A DNA stretch of 41,546 nt from Bacteroides_E sp964583185. GTDB lineage: Bacteria; Bacteroidota; Bacteroidia; Bacteroidales; Bacteroidaceae. This document shows positions 15,942 to 24,718 of this stretch, in pieces. The notes under the pieces were generated by a model. That model ran no database searches. It had not been told where the DNA came from and was given only the letters and a program-made list of their open reading frames with translations. A program made the position numbers and the translations under genes. How positions within the stretch are numbered: position 1 is the first letter of the stretch; every line of letters starts with the position of its first letter. Where the stretch lies: contig CAZOVL010000017.1 of the NCBI GenBank assembly GCA_964583185.1, positions 1 to 41,546 of the forward strand, in the 5' to 3' direction.

Positions 15942-17036
15942 TTAGTAAGTATATACTTGATGATTATCTTTCCAATGTTTCTCTAAACGAGCAGCCTCTG
16001 CTTCAGTTACTTGTATTACAGAACCGTGTTTAGGTGAAACAAAGTTGGTCATTTGCATTTTTCCTTCATTAAAACGTCCTAAGTTTTCAAAGTTTTCAAA
16101 ATTTGAGGTTTCACAAAACCCAAAATTATGAGGTTGAACACTGAACACATCATACATCAGCACCCATTTATCCTCACCAATGCGTTTCCACACATTAGGA
16201 GCTTCACAAGCACCCGACTCAAAATCAACCCAATCGGGTCTATACTCATACCCGCTATGAATACTATCTGAAAAGGCCATTTTAATTCCATTTCTGCCCT
16301 CTTGAGCAACGTACATCATACAAAACTTACCATTGGGAAGATGTGTAATATCTGCATCTAAAATTTGAACCTCCGGATTGGGGTATTCAAACAATATTTT
16401 GGGTTTACTTACCAGTTTGGTAAAGTCATCATCTGTATAAGCATAATAAAGTTGGGTTTTACCTTTTCCGTCACGACGCATAGTGAAATACAACATCATC
16501 TTATCTTCTACAGGATCGTAAGTGGTTTGCGGAGCCCAAGCACAACCTAAGTTTGCAAACTCAGGAAACAACTCATCTATACGCACATTATGACGTGTCC
16601 AATTAATTAGATCGGATGATTTCATAAATACAAATCCGTGGTTGTTTCCCCAACCAAATTCATCTCCGTCACGATCCCAGTGAGTTTCTCTATACCCTTT
16701 GTCTTTTGCAAATAAATGTAAATCGGTCATAGCCAAGTAAAAACACCCATCAGGACCTCTGTAAATATGAGGGTCTCTAATTCCTTTTTGATCGGCAATG
16801 GTATCACCGGCAACAATAGGTTGTCCATCATTCACAGTAGTAAAGACATATCCATCGCGACTGGTTGCCATAAAAAGACTATGTGTTGGATCATCAAAGA
16901 AAGTAAAAAGATAAGCTCCCATATCACTTTCTGTAGGTACGGAAACACCCTCTGCTGAACTCTCTTTTTTGGTTTGCCCACAACTGAAGAGAATAATGGA
17001 AAATAAAAGAAGTAAATAATTTTTATAGTTCTTCAT
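15942..17036 (-). CDS. GH43 glycoside hydrolase, surface or periplasmic lipoprotein
   Basis: 364 residues with a lipoprotein signal: a hydrophobic segment ending ILFSCG, acylated at Cys19. The GH43 triad looks complete: Asp88 (IRDPH, general base), an Asp in ILDADITH (227 or 229, pKa modulator) and Glu278 (CEAPNVW, general acid). Such enzymes release arabinose or xylose (some galactose) from plant polysaccharides, with inversion. First gene of a two-gene operon with the next GH43-type protein. As a lipoprotein it is probably tethered to the outer membrane. No promoter matching the consensus was found upstream. Confidence 0.8.
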   Translation of the reverse strand: MKNYKNYLLLLFSIILFSCGQTKKESSAEGVSVPTESDMGAYLFTFFDDPTHSLFMATSRDGYVFTTVNDGQPIVAGDTIADQKGIRDPHIYRGPDGCFYLAMTDLHLFAKDKGYRETHWDRDGDEFGWGNNHGFVFMKSSDLINWTRHNVRIDELFPEFANLGCAWAPQTTYDPVEDKMMLYFTMRRDGKGKTQLYYAYTDDDFTKLVSKPKILFEYPNPEVQILDADITHLPNGKFCMMYVAQEGRNGIKMAFSDSIHSGYEYRPDWVDFESGACEAPNVWKRIGEDKWVLMYDVFSVQPHNFGFCETSNFENFENLGRFNEGKMQMTNFVSPKHGSVIQVTEAEAARLEKHWKDNHQVYTY

Positions 17037-17336
17037 AATAAAAAAGTTATAAAGTGATTTGTTTATTTAAGACTAAATATAACTCTTTCAAAAGAAACAG
17101 AACGAACTTTATTTTACCGGAAAATCAAAAGAACGAAAAAGAGAGCCAAATTGACCGATTTATACACCTTGTATAAATAATTATACTCAAATTATAAAAT
17201 AGAACTATTCAATCCCAAAAAAATTAAGGGTGGTTTTATGACGATAAAAAAATAAAACTTCACTATCTCATTCCGTATATTTAGAGAGGGATAGTGAAGT
17301 TCAATATAACAAACAGAATAAATCTTCTAAATCTGT
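17037..17336. other. 300-base gap between two minus-strand genes
   Basis: AT-rich, with no coding frame that I trust. The only structure seen is the DMT-gene terminator at 17256-17301; the remainder must hold the GH43 operon promoter, which does not match the consensus. Confidence 0.5.
17256..17301 (-). terminator. intrinsic terminator of the DMT transporter gene
   Basis: A 12-bp stem AACTTCACTATC/GATAGTGAAGTT; on the minus strand it is followed by a T-rich tract. It lies 36 bases after the stop codon. Confidence 0.8.
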
Positions 17337-18266
17337 TTATAGTGATTTTCTGAAACGGTGATGTATGGAGGTAATTCTCCTTACCATATCATTCAATAGA
17401 GGCTTACCAGCTACCACAAAGGTCACAGCAATTAAGATTAGCAATACACCTAACATAATTCTGGATGTGATTTGTTCGTGAAATATCAAAACCCCAATTA
17501 ATAATGCTGTTACGGGTTCAAGAGCTCCAATAATGGCAGTAGTAGTTGAGCCTATGTGTTTTACTGCAATATTTATAAAAAGAATGGATATAACAGTAGG
17601 CACAATAGCTACTCCTATCACATTTAACCATCCATTAAAAGAAGGAACAGCTTGCAAATTAGTCATAAATCCTGTACGAACAACATATACTATGGAACCA
17701 AAAGCAATGACCCAAAAGGTCATTCTACCTATGGATATGTTACGTAAAGAAGGATGACCAACCCCTATTATATATACGGAATAGGTCAATGCAGACAGTG
17801 CCACTAACAGTAATCCTTTACTACTCAAAGCGGTTTCCCCATCGCCTTTATAAAGTAAGCTTATTCCTACAATGGAAAGAGCTATGCAACCAAAAGTTAG
17901 GATAGATGCTTTTTCCTTGAATAAGAAAGTCATAATCACAGCGACCAATATGGGATAAACAAACAAAATGGTGGAAGCTATCCCTGCATCCATATATAGA
18001 AAGCTCTGAAACAAAAAGAGTGAAGAAAGAGAGAAAAATACACCCAATGCAAATAAAGGAAGCACCTCTTGTTTCTTTATTCGTAACGATTCTCCTTTAA
18101 GTAAAAGTATACCTCCTAAAATAATAGTGGCAAAAATATAACGATAAAAAAGCACAGAATCGGGAGTCATCTTTTCTGCATATAAAGGAAGAGAAAACAA
18201 AGGATTTGTACCATAAGCTATGGAAGCAATTACCCCAAAAATCAGACCTTTTAATTTATTACTCAT
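17337..18266 (-). CDS. DMT-superfamily (EamA) membrane transporter
   Basis: 309 residues with about ten hydrophobic segments in two repeats of five, the EamA/DMT layout. The second repeat ends in the typical block with IGALEPVTALLIGVLIFHE. Family members export amino acids, metabolites or drugs across the inner membrane; the substrate cannot be deduced. The C-terminus ends in a basic cytoplasmic tail. It is transcribed alone, with a terminator after it and a candidate -7 box before it. Confidence 0.85.
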   Translation of the reverse strand: MSNKLKGLIFGVIASIAYGTNPLFSLPLYAEKMTPDSVLFYRYIFATIILGGILLLKGESLRIKKQEVLPLFALGVFFSLSSLFLFQSFLYMDAGIASTILFVYPILVAVIMTFLFKEKASILTFGCIALSIVGISLLYKGDGETALSSKGLLLVALSALTYSVYIIGVGHPSLRNISIGRMTFWVIAFGSIVYVVRTGFMTNLQAVPSFNGWLNVIGVAIVPTVISILFINIAVKHIGSTTTAIIGALEPVTALLIGVLIFHEQITSRIMLGVLLILIAVTFVVAGKPLLNDMVRRITSIHHRFRKSL

Positions 18267-18298
18267 TTCAATATTATTAAGACATCAAAAATTGGATG

Positions 18299-18306
18299 CA
18301 AAAGTA
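18299..18306 (-). promoter_or_regulatory. candidate -7 box for the DMT transporter gene
   Basis: The minus strand reads TACTTTTG, identical to the uxaC -7 box, 33 bases before the start codon. There is no TTTG at -33. Confidence 0.4.
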
Positions 18307-18465
18307 GTTCAATCTCTTTAATAAATATCAAAATGTCACAAAAAAAGTATGTTAAATAGTGCTTATTTGTAATGGCAGTTACTCTTTTCCAAAAAACAGG
18401 CTTAAATCATTCATATATAGCTGAATATAGATTTTAGAGAGAAGAGGAAACAACAAAAACAGACT

Positions 18466-19413
18466 TTATTTTTTCTTTTGTTGAATCAAAGTATTTCGCT
18501 CCCAAAAAACACCATCGGTATAACCTTGAATGGTACCATCTTCTTCGGCCATTTCCAATCGTTTTTCAGCCCAAGCACAATACAATGGATTCTGTTCAAT
18601 TCCAAGATATCTTCTGTTGAGTTTTTTAGCCACAACACTTGTTGTTCCGGAACCCATAAAAGGATCGAGCACTAAATCTCCTTCATTGGAGCTGGCAAGA
18701 ATTAATTTAGCAATGAGCTTCTCCGGTTTTTGAGTTGGATGTGCTGTATTTTCCGGCATTGACCAAAAAGGAATAGTAATGTCATGCCAAAAGTTTGAAG
18801 GACAAGTGTCTCTAAACCTACCCTGTTCTGTTTCTTCCCAATCTCTGGGTTCTCCCTCAACACGATAAGGTGCAATGACCTGCCTACGTTCTTTTACATC
18901 ATCCAAATTAAATGTAAATTCATTGGATAAGGTGGCATACCAAATATCTTCCATTCCATTTTTCCAATTTCCTTTGGCTCCTCTCCCTTTCTCCCGCTGC
19001 CAGGTAATTCGATTCCTGACATTAAAAAACCTCATTATTTCCTGACCGATAATTAAACTAGAGTACCAATCGCAACAAACATAAATGGTTCCTGTTACTT
19101 TTAATTTATCTTTTATCATCTGAAGCCAAGACACAGTATATTCACGGTACGACTCCAGAGAAGTTTTATTATATTGATTTCCGTGGTATTCTTTGGTCAA
19201 ATTGTAAGGAGGATCTACAATGAGCAAATCAACCGATTGATTAGGAATTTTCTCAATGGCCTTAAAAAAATCGCCAACCAACGTTTTATTCGTTTCAGTA
19301 AACTGTTCCTTTAGATTATCTACAAAAACACAACGTTTTATGTATTGCTCAGATTGATCCAAGCCAAAATCAATTGTTTTATTTCGAGGAGATTTTTTCT
19401 TTTTATTAGCCAT
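18466..19413 (-). CDS. orphan DNA methyltransferase (N6-adenine or N4-cytosine, beta class)
   Basis: 315 residues. Motif IV, DPPY, is at 67-70, HPTQKP at 225-230, and the AdoMet-binding motif DPFMGSGTT at 250-258. Having the catalytic motif before the AdoMet motif is the beta-class order, as in CcrM-type enzymes. The enzyme methylates an amino group of adenine or cytosine at a specific site that cannot be read from sequence. The N-terminus is Lys/Arg-rich. No restriction endonuclease or specificity gene is adjacent: the flanking genes are transporters on both sides. It is therefore probably a solitary methylase with an epigenetic or protective role. Confidence 0.85.
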   Translation of the reverse strand: MANKKKKSPRNKTIDFGLDQSEQYIKRCVFVDNLKEQFTETNKTLVGDFFKAIEKIPNQSVDLLIVDPPYNLTKEYHGNQYNKTSLESYREYTVSWLQMIKDKLKVTGTIYVCCDWYSSLIIGQEIMRFFNVRNRITWQREKGRGAKGNWKNGMEDIWYATLSNEFTFNLDDVKERRQVIAPYRVEGEPRDWEETEQGRFRDTCPSNFWHDITIPFWSMPENTAHPTQKPEKLIAKLILASSNEGDLVLDPFMGSGTTSVVAKKLNRRYLGIEQNPLYCAWAEKRLEMAEEDGTIQGYTDGVFWERNTLIQQKKK

Positions 19414-19454
19414 ATTTCACTCAATGCTAGAATAACAAACTGTCCATTGGCAAG

Positions 19455-19462
19455 CAAAGATA
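19455..19462 (-). promoter_or_regulatory. candidate -7 box for the methyltransferase gene
   Basis: The minus strand reads TATCTTTG (TAnnTTTG), 42 bases before the start codon. The -33 position is not conserved. Confidence 0.4.
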
Positions 19463-19586
19463 GCAAACAAAATTAAATACTTTGGTAATCAAGAAAAATA
19501 GCCTTTATAAAATATCAAAAAGCAAATATTACACCTAATTTTGCTCGTTATTAGAACTATATGATAGTTTATATTGTTTGAATAAG

Positions 19587-19594
19587 TAATTTTG
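19587..19594 (+). promoter_or_regulatory. candidate -7 box for the ZIP transporter gene
   Basis: TAATTTTG matches TAnnTTTG, 30 bases before the start codon. No TTTG at the -33 position. Confidence 0.35.
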
Positions 19595-19624
19595 TACATT
19601 ATTAATAATATAAAAATAAAATAA

Positions 19625-20491
19625 ATGTCGTTTACATACGATACCACTCAATTACTATGGGCTTTTGGACTTACACTATTTGCCGGATTGTCAACAGGCA
19701 TAGGTAGTTTAATAGCATTTTTTGCCAAGCGAACTAATACTGGTTTTTTGTCTTTTTCCTTAGGATTATCGGCCGGAGTTATGATTTACGTCTCTTTTGT
19801 GGAGCTTTTTATGGAATCCAAAGAGATGTTAGCACAACTATATGGTGATAAGTTGGGATATACCTATAGTACTATAGCTTTTTTTGGAGGAGTGTTATTC
19901 ATTGCTATTATTGACCGTTTAATACCGGAAGCTGAAAACCCTCACGAAATTCGTCCACTGGAAGAGATGCCCGAAGGAGAAACTATTCCGGCAGAAGAGA
20001 TGAGTGTAGAGAAAGCACCAACTAAACAACTGGAGCACAAACGATTGATGCGCGTTGGAATAGTTACTGCATTGGTCTTAGCCATACATAACTTTCCCGA
20101 AGGAATGGTTACTTTTTTAGCCGGTTTAAAAGACTTAAATGTGGCCATCCCAATTGCCTTAGCTATTGCTATACACAATATACCCGAAGGAGTTTCTGTT
20201 TCCATACCCATTTTCTATGCCACAGGAGATCGTAAAAAAGCTTTTCGATTATCTTTCTTATCGGGTTTAGCCGAGCCACTTGGTGCCATAGTGGGTTATT
20301 TCCTATTGGCTCCTTATTTAAACGATCATATTTTTGGTGTTCTATTTGGAGCTATAGCCGGTATTATGGTTTACATTTCGTTGGATGAACTTTTACCTGC
20401 AGCAGAGGAGTTTGGACATCATCATACTGCAATTTATGGATTAATTATTGGTATGGGGATAATGGCTATCAGCTTGTTGATTTTCATGTAA
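19625..20491 (+). CDS. zupT: ZIP-family divalent metal transporter (ZupT-like)
   Basis: 288 residues with about eight membrane segments. The two metal-coordinating signatures are HNFPEG at 155-160 (TM4) and HNIPEG at 184-189 (TM5), as in ZupT; this pair binds zinc and other divalent metals for import. The loop between TM3 and TM4 (about residues 101-140) is long, acidic and rich in Glu/Pro. A His-His-His pair of sites lies near the C-terminus (GHHHTAIYG). Inner-membrane location. Length is a little above E. coli ZupT (257), mostly from that loop. It is convergent with the GH78 gene, with palindrome array 2 between them. Confidence 0.88.
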   Translation: MSFTYDTTQLLWAFGLTLFAGLSTGIGSLIAFFAKRTNTGFLSFSLGLSAGVMIYVSFVELFMESKEMLAQLYGDKLGYTYSTIAFFGGVLFIAIIDRLIPEAENPHEIRPLEEMPEGETIPAEEMSVEKAPTKQLEHKRLMRVGIVTALVLAIHNFPEGMVTFLAGLKDLNVAIPIALAIAIHNIPEGVSVSIPIFYATGDRKKAFRLSFLSGLAEPLGAIVGYFLLAPYLNDHIFGVLFGAIAGIMVYISLDELLPAAEEFGHHHTAIYGLIIGMGIMAISLLIFM

Positions 20492-20544
20492 AAAAACACC
20501 CATTTATCCTCCAATTAAATATGAAAATACCTTTATACTTTTTT

Positions 20545-20646
20545 GGGGTCTAGGTCAAACACCTCGTCGGTCCTAGACCGAAGGCCTATCGGTCTAGGAC
20601 TGAAGGGTGCTCGGTCTAGGACCGATTAACACCCGCCCTACACCGG
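20545..20646. repeat. array 2 of 15-bp palindromes at a 22-bp period (3 good, 2 degenerate units)
   Basis: Good units start at 20567 (TCGGTCCTAGACCGA, reverse orientation), 20589 (TCGGTCTAGGACTGA) and 20611 (TCGGTCTAGGACCGA), 22 bp apart. Degenerate units precede (20545, GGGGTCTAGGTCAAA) and follow (about 20632, 10 of 15 matches), keeping the phase. The spacers aggccta and agggtgc repeat those of array 1. Units at 20567 and 20589 are inverted relative to each other and can form a 15-bp hairpin around a 7-base loop. It sits in the 197-bp gap between the convergent zupT and GH78 genes. Confidence 0.85.
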
Positions 20647-20688
20647 CTGAGAAGCCTTATTAAAATAGCTCTTTTAATGAACGGTTAC

Positions 20689-23600
20689 CTACTGTTTTTT
20701 TAAGGTGATATAATAAGTTCCTGAGGCTAATTTATATTGTAATACTCCCTCTTTTTCTCCAACATATTTCACTCCTTTCATAGAATCAAAAGTAACATCA
20801 TTTCTACTTACTTCATTTTCAAATGGACTTTTCAAGTACAGTGTAGCAGAAGAGTTAGCAGGAATAATAAAAGAATAAAAATATTTTTCACCTGAAACTT
20901 CCCAAGCACTTTCAATCCGCCCATACATAGAGTCATAATGTCCTTTGACATAAGTCATTTCTCCATTGGTATCAACTTCAGGTTGTAATATAAAATGTTT
21001 AAATCCGGGACTTTTCTCATCACGTTGAATCCCTAAGGAATAATTGTACATCCACGAAGCCACTGCACCAAAAGAATAGTGATTAAAGGAATTCATATGG
21101 TTATTACCTCCAAATCCATTGGTGTATGTATAAGAATTTAAGCGTTCCCAAATGGTTGTAGCTCCTTGTTCTACAGAATATAACCAAGAGGGATATTGTG
21201 TTTGTTGCAGTAACTTATAAGCAACATCAGTATATCCATTATCAGAGAGAACTTTACATATCCAAGCTGTACCAATAAAACCAGTCATCAAAGAATAAGG
21301 AGGACAGTATTGTCCGTTATCTGCTGTGTGCTCACGTTCCACAGTTTCTATAAAGTTAATCAAGGCCTTTGATTTATTCTCCTTACTAAATACATCAAAA
21401 GCTAAAGGTAAGATATATGAAGTTTGAGTATCTATAACATCTCCTTTCTGCATTTTGGAGTGAGGATGTTGTTTAAATCCGGAATGGATGGTTTTCTTGG
21501 TTATGGAATCAACATAAACCGAATTAAAAAAGGCTTTTCTTTTATTGCACAACTCTTCAAAAGCTAATGCATCGATATCTTTTCCTAAAACTGAAGCCAT
21601 TTTACTTAATAGTTGAAGGTCATAAATAAAATAAGCCTCCCATAATAGGGTGTTATCGTTTTTCTCCTGCTCCGGACCTAGCCAATCGCCTAAACTTCCT
21701 TCGGTCATCACTCCGGTATTTGGGCAAATGTATCTTTTCAGGTACTCAACATATGCTTTCATTGCATCATAATGTTCTGTCAATAACACCTTATCATTGT
21801 ATTGTTGATAGAGCTCCCAAGGTACGGTTATACCTGCACTTCCCCACAATATACTACCAAATCCACCTCCTAAAGGAGCCACATCGGTAAAACGACCATC
21901 TTCACGTTGCACATCGCGCATAGCCAACATATGTCTTCTTAAAAACTGAGCAACATCCGATAAGTAGGTAGCACTACGTGAAAAAACAGAGATATCCCCA
22001 CTCCACCCCAATCGTTCATTACGTTGGGGACAATCGGTTGGGATGGATAAAAAGTTCCCATAGGTTGACCAAGTGATATTTTCCCATAATTTATTCACTT
22101 TGACATTGGACGTGCTATAATTAGAGGACAATTTTTGAATGGAACTCAAAACAAGCCCTTTGACAGATTCTAAAGGAAGAGCATTTTCAATGCCTGTGAT
22201 TTCAACAAATCGGTAGCCGTGAAAAGTAAATCGAGGTTGTATGGTTTCACTTCCTCCTTTTGTTATGTAGATATCCTGAGCCATTGCTGCTCGAATATTT
22301 TCCAACATAATCAAATTAACAGACTCCTTATATTCGGGTAAATCAGGATATTTCATCTCTGCAAACCTTAAACAAATTCGTTCTCCGGGATTTAATCCGT
22401 TAAGTGAAATTTTAGGAACACCCACCATATTTTGTCCCATATCATAAACAAAAACCCCGGGGCGAACCTCTTCTACAGAAACGGCAGTCAACTCTTTTAT
22501 TTTTTTCACCGTTTCACCCAATTGCCCAATTATTAAATGGTTTGAATAATCATTAACATAGGGCAAGTTAGGTTCTCCATAGGTACTAATTGTTCCCTCT
22601 AGAGGGACTTCAACAGCATTTTTCCAGCTAGAATCATCAAATGATGTAGTATTCCATCCTTTTAACGCTTCATCTTTTCTTGCATCAAAAACTTCTCCTT
22701 GAAAGAAACTACCATACAAAACAGGTCCATCATTGTTATATTTCCAAGAAGTTGGATCGGAAACAATTACTTGTTCTTCACCATTCTCATAGGTAACCAC
22801 TAGTTTTAGCAACAATGATTGTCGGTCACCAAAGAAATTCCAATGATCTCCAACAAATGTAGCCGCACCACTCCACCAACCTTCAGCCATTAAAACCCCT
22901 AAAACATTTTTACCGGAAAGAATGGACTGAGTCACATCATACGTTTGATATAAATGGGTCTTGTTATATTGGGTTAAGCCCGGATTGAAATAATCATCTC
23001 CTATCTTTTCTCCATTGATATACACTTCATAAATTCCACGAGAAGTAACATACAATCGTGCTTTAGAAACTTTATTCTTAGTCTTTGAAGTGAATAGCGT
23101 ACGAAGCATAGGCATTGAATTCTGACTAGGATCGAAAGTCATAAAACAACCTGAATCTTCTCCTTTAACAAGATATGAATCTTTATCTATAGATAAAAAA
23201 CGAGAAGATGCAGGAGAAAACCTTTCAGCAATTACATTACCCGGAGTTTTATAATTGCGAATTTCAATGTCTGAGAAAGTAGCTTTCTGATTAGCCGGCA
23301 TACAAAAACCGATATCGGCTACCATTGGAAATGCTATAAAGTCACCACCTTGTCCTAACGGATTTAAATTAATCTCTCCTACTCTGTTGTTTTCTTCTTG
23401 TCCATCCACATAAAAACAAGAATACCCTAAACTGGAACTAAGATACAAGGTGTGCTTGTGGTACTTATTCTGTTCATTAATGACTGAGAAAGGAATTTTA
23501 AAGCTTTTGAAAGGAGTGTTTTCAGTATCATCCGGATGATATCCCACTCGGTAGACATTCAACAAAGCCTCTTCCTTAGGTAAAGAGGAAATATCAATCT

Positions 23601-24225
23601 CCAATTTTATATACGACTCATTTTTTGCATTTTGTAAATGGAACAAATTCTTGTTCTCATTCATTAAACGCTCATCATTGGCACCATAAATAAAAGAAGC
23701 TTTAGTTGATAGACTAGACTGATCTAACTCAAAAGAATAATTCAAACGAAATACGGGTAGATATGAAGCATATAAAACTAAATCCTCATCACCTCCACCA
23801 ATCCATTTAGCTCCACTCCAGGCTGAAATGGAAGAGTTTAAGAAGCCGGTCTCAAAAAAAGAGCCCGATGTATATTTTTTGTTCTTTTGATTCCAAACGG
23901 TTACTGTCCAGTTGTATCGAGTTACAGCTTCAAGAGCCTCTCCCTCATAGGGTATATTCAAAGAAACATCACTTTTTACTTTTCCTGAATTCCAAACTGT
24001 CCGCCCATCCTCATTAATTACAACTATTTGATAGGCTGACTGTGAAATACCTCTTTCATTAGTTAGAGAGGTCATAATCCAACTGAATCGTGGTTTTTCA
24101 ACATCAAGACTTAAGGGTTCTTTAGTATATTCCACTCTCAAATTTTCAATCTTTATCGATCCTAAGAGTACTTGACTGACACATAATAAAAAGAGAAACA
24201 GCAAATATGTTTTCTGATTTTTCAT
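20689..24225 (-). CDS. secreted GH78 alpha-L-rhamnosidase
   Basis: A large 1178-residue exported enzyme with a signal peptide ending near residue 22. The order of parts is that of bacterial rhamnosidases: an N-terminal fibronectin-like domain (IENLRVEYTKEPL onwards), several beta-sandwich domains, an (alpha/alpha) barrel from about 690 to 1060, and a C-terminal beta-domain. The catalytic block DCPQRNERLGWSGD lies at about 731-744: Asp731, general acid Glu737, Trp741 and Asp744 are all kept, while one Asp usual in the family is Asn736. The general base is Glu1027 (IWERL). It removes terminal L-rhamnose from RG-I, flavonoids or arabinogalactan proteins. Monocistronic, with a candidate -7 box 63 bases upstream. 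Confidence 0.92.
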   Translation of the reverse strand: MKNQKTYLLFLFLLCVSQVLLGSIKIENLRVEYTKEPLSLDVEKPRFSWIMTSLTNERGISQSAYQIVVINEDGRTVWNSGKVKSDVSLNIPYEGEALEAVTRYNWTVTVWNQKNKKYTSGSFFETGFLNSSISAWSGAKWIGGGDEDLVLYASYLPVFRLNYSFELDQSSLSTKASFIYGANDERLMNENKNLFHLQNAKNESYIKLEIDISSLPKEEALLNVYRVGYHPDDTENTPFKSFKIPFSVINEQNKYHKHTLYLSSSLGYSCFYVDGQEENNRVGEINLNPLGQGGDFIAFPMVADIGFCMPANQKATFSDIEIRNYKTPGNVIAERFSPASSRFLSIDKDSYLVKGEDSGCFMTFDPSQNSMPMLRTLFTSKTKNKVSKARLYVTSRGIYEVYINGEKIGDDYFNPGLTQYNKTHLYQTYDVTQSILSGKNVLGVLMAEGWWSGAATFVGDHWNFFGDRQSLLLKLVVTYENGEEQVIVSDPTSWKYNNDGPVLYGSFFQGEVFDARKDEALKGWNTTSFDDSSWKNAVEVPLEGTISTYGEPNLPYVNDYSNHLIIGQLGETVKKIKELTAVSVEEVRPGVFVYDMGQNMVGVPKISLNGLNPGERICLRFAEMKYPDLPEYKESVNLIMLENIRAAMAQDIYITKGGSETIQPRFTFHGYRFVEITGIENALPLESVKGLVLSSIQKLSSNYSTSNVKVNKLWENITWSTYGNFLSIPTDCPQRNERLGWSGDISVFSRSATYLSDVAQFLRRHMLAMRDVQREDGRFTDVAPLGGGFGSILWGSAGITVPWELYQQYNDKVLLTEHYDAMKAYVEYLKRYICPNTGVMTEGSLGDWLGPEQEKNDNTLLWEAYFIYDLQLLSKMASVLGKDIDALAFEELCNKRKAFFNSVYVDSITKKTIHSGFKQHPHSKMQKGDVIDTQTSYILPLAFDVFSKENKSKALINFIETVEREHTADNGQYCPPYSLMTGFIGTAWICKVLSDNGYTDVAYKLLQQTQYPSWLYSVEQGATTIWERLNSYTYTNGFGGNNHMNSFNHYSFGAVASWMYNYSLGIQRDEKSPGFKHFILQPEVDTNGEMTYVKGHYDSMYGRIESAWEVSGEKYFYSFIIPANSSATLYLKSPFENEVSRNDVTFDSMKGVKYVGEKEGVLQYKLASGTYYITLKKQ

Positions 24226-24287
24226 AGTCCTAATTCTTTACAGTTTTATAAAAAAATGAATCTTAAAGAAACAAGATTTCTTAGACA

Positions 24288-24295
24288 CAAAAATA
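24288..24295 (-). promoter_or_regulatory. candidate -7 box for the GH78 gene
   Basis: The minus strand reads TATTTTTG, matching TAnnTTTG, 63 bases before the start codon. No -33 TTTG at the right distance. Confidence 0.35.
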
Positions 24296-24372
24296 AAGAA
24301 CCTTTTCTTAAGTATTATACAAGAAACATATAAAAAGGGCTGTATTTCAGCTTTTACAGACTTTATCTCGGC

Positions 24373-24690
24373 TTACACCTTATTTTTCAAAGCGTAGTTT
24401 TCTTCTACTACGTTATCCTTGGAATAAAAAGTAAAAATCAGATGCCAATTCTCTTTACGATAAACTAAGCGGCTGCCTTTTTTCCCTTGCTGAAGTTGAA
24501 GTAATTTGGTTTGCAAAGAAGCATACAAGTTCATCGGAATTTCATCACCAAGGGAGGAGCAATAGACTAAAACAAAATAGGGGGAAGTTTGATTGAATTG
24601 ATAAAGAACATCTAAAAGTTGCACAAAGAGTGGATGATTAGATATACTTTCCTCATTCTTATATGTATTTATGAAAGTGGATTCAATCAT
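24373..24690 (-). CDS. small hypothetical protein downstream of fetB
   Basis: 105 residues, soluble, with alternating hydrophobic strands and helices and no recognisable motif (no Cys pair, Walker motif or signal peptide). It begins 28 bases after the fetB stop on the same strand, so it is probably the last gene of a fetA-fetB operon. A role with that transporter is only a guess from position. A weak hairpin (GCTG/CAGC) followed by a run of five T lies about 30 bases beyond its stop. The coding frame is plausible but not supported by any known family that I recognise. Confidence 0.5.
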   Translation of the reverse strand: MIESTFINTYKNEESISNHPLFVQLLDVLYQFNQTSPYFVLVYCSSLGDEIPMNLYASLQTKLLQLQQGKKGSRLVYRKENWHLIFTFYSKDNVVEENYALKNKV

Positions 24691-24718
24691 TTCTTTACTC
24701 CATTTATGCTAAGAACAA

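Noticed and set aside
20545..20646. The 22-bp repeats as plasmid-type iterons of a replication origin
   Set aside because: No rep gene, and at least three arrays lie in one chromosome-like segment; iterons would be confined to an origin and are usually direct repeats rather than dyads.
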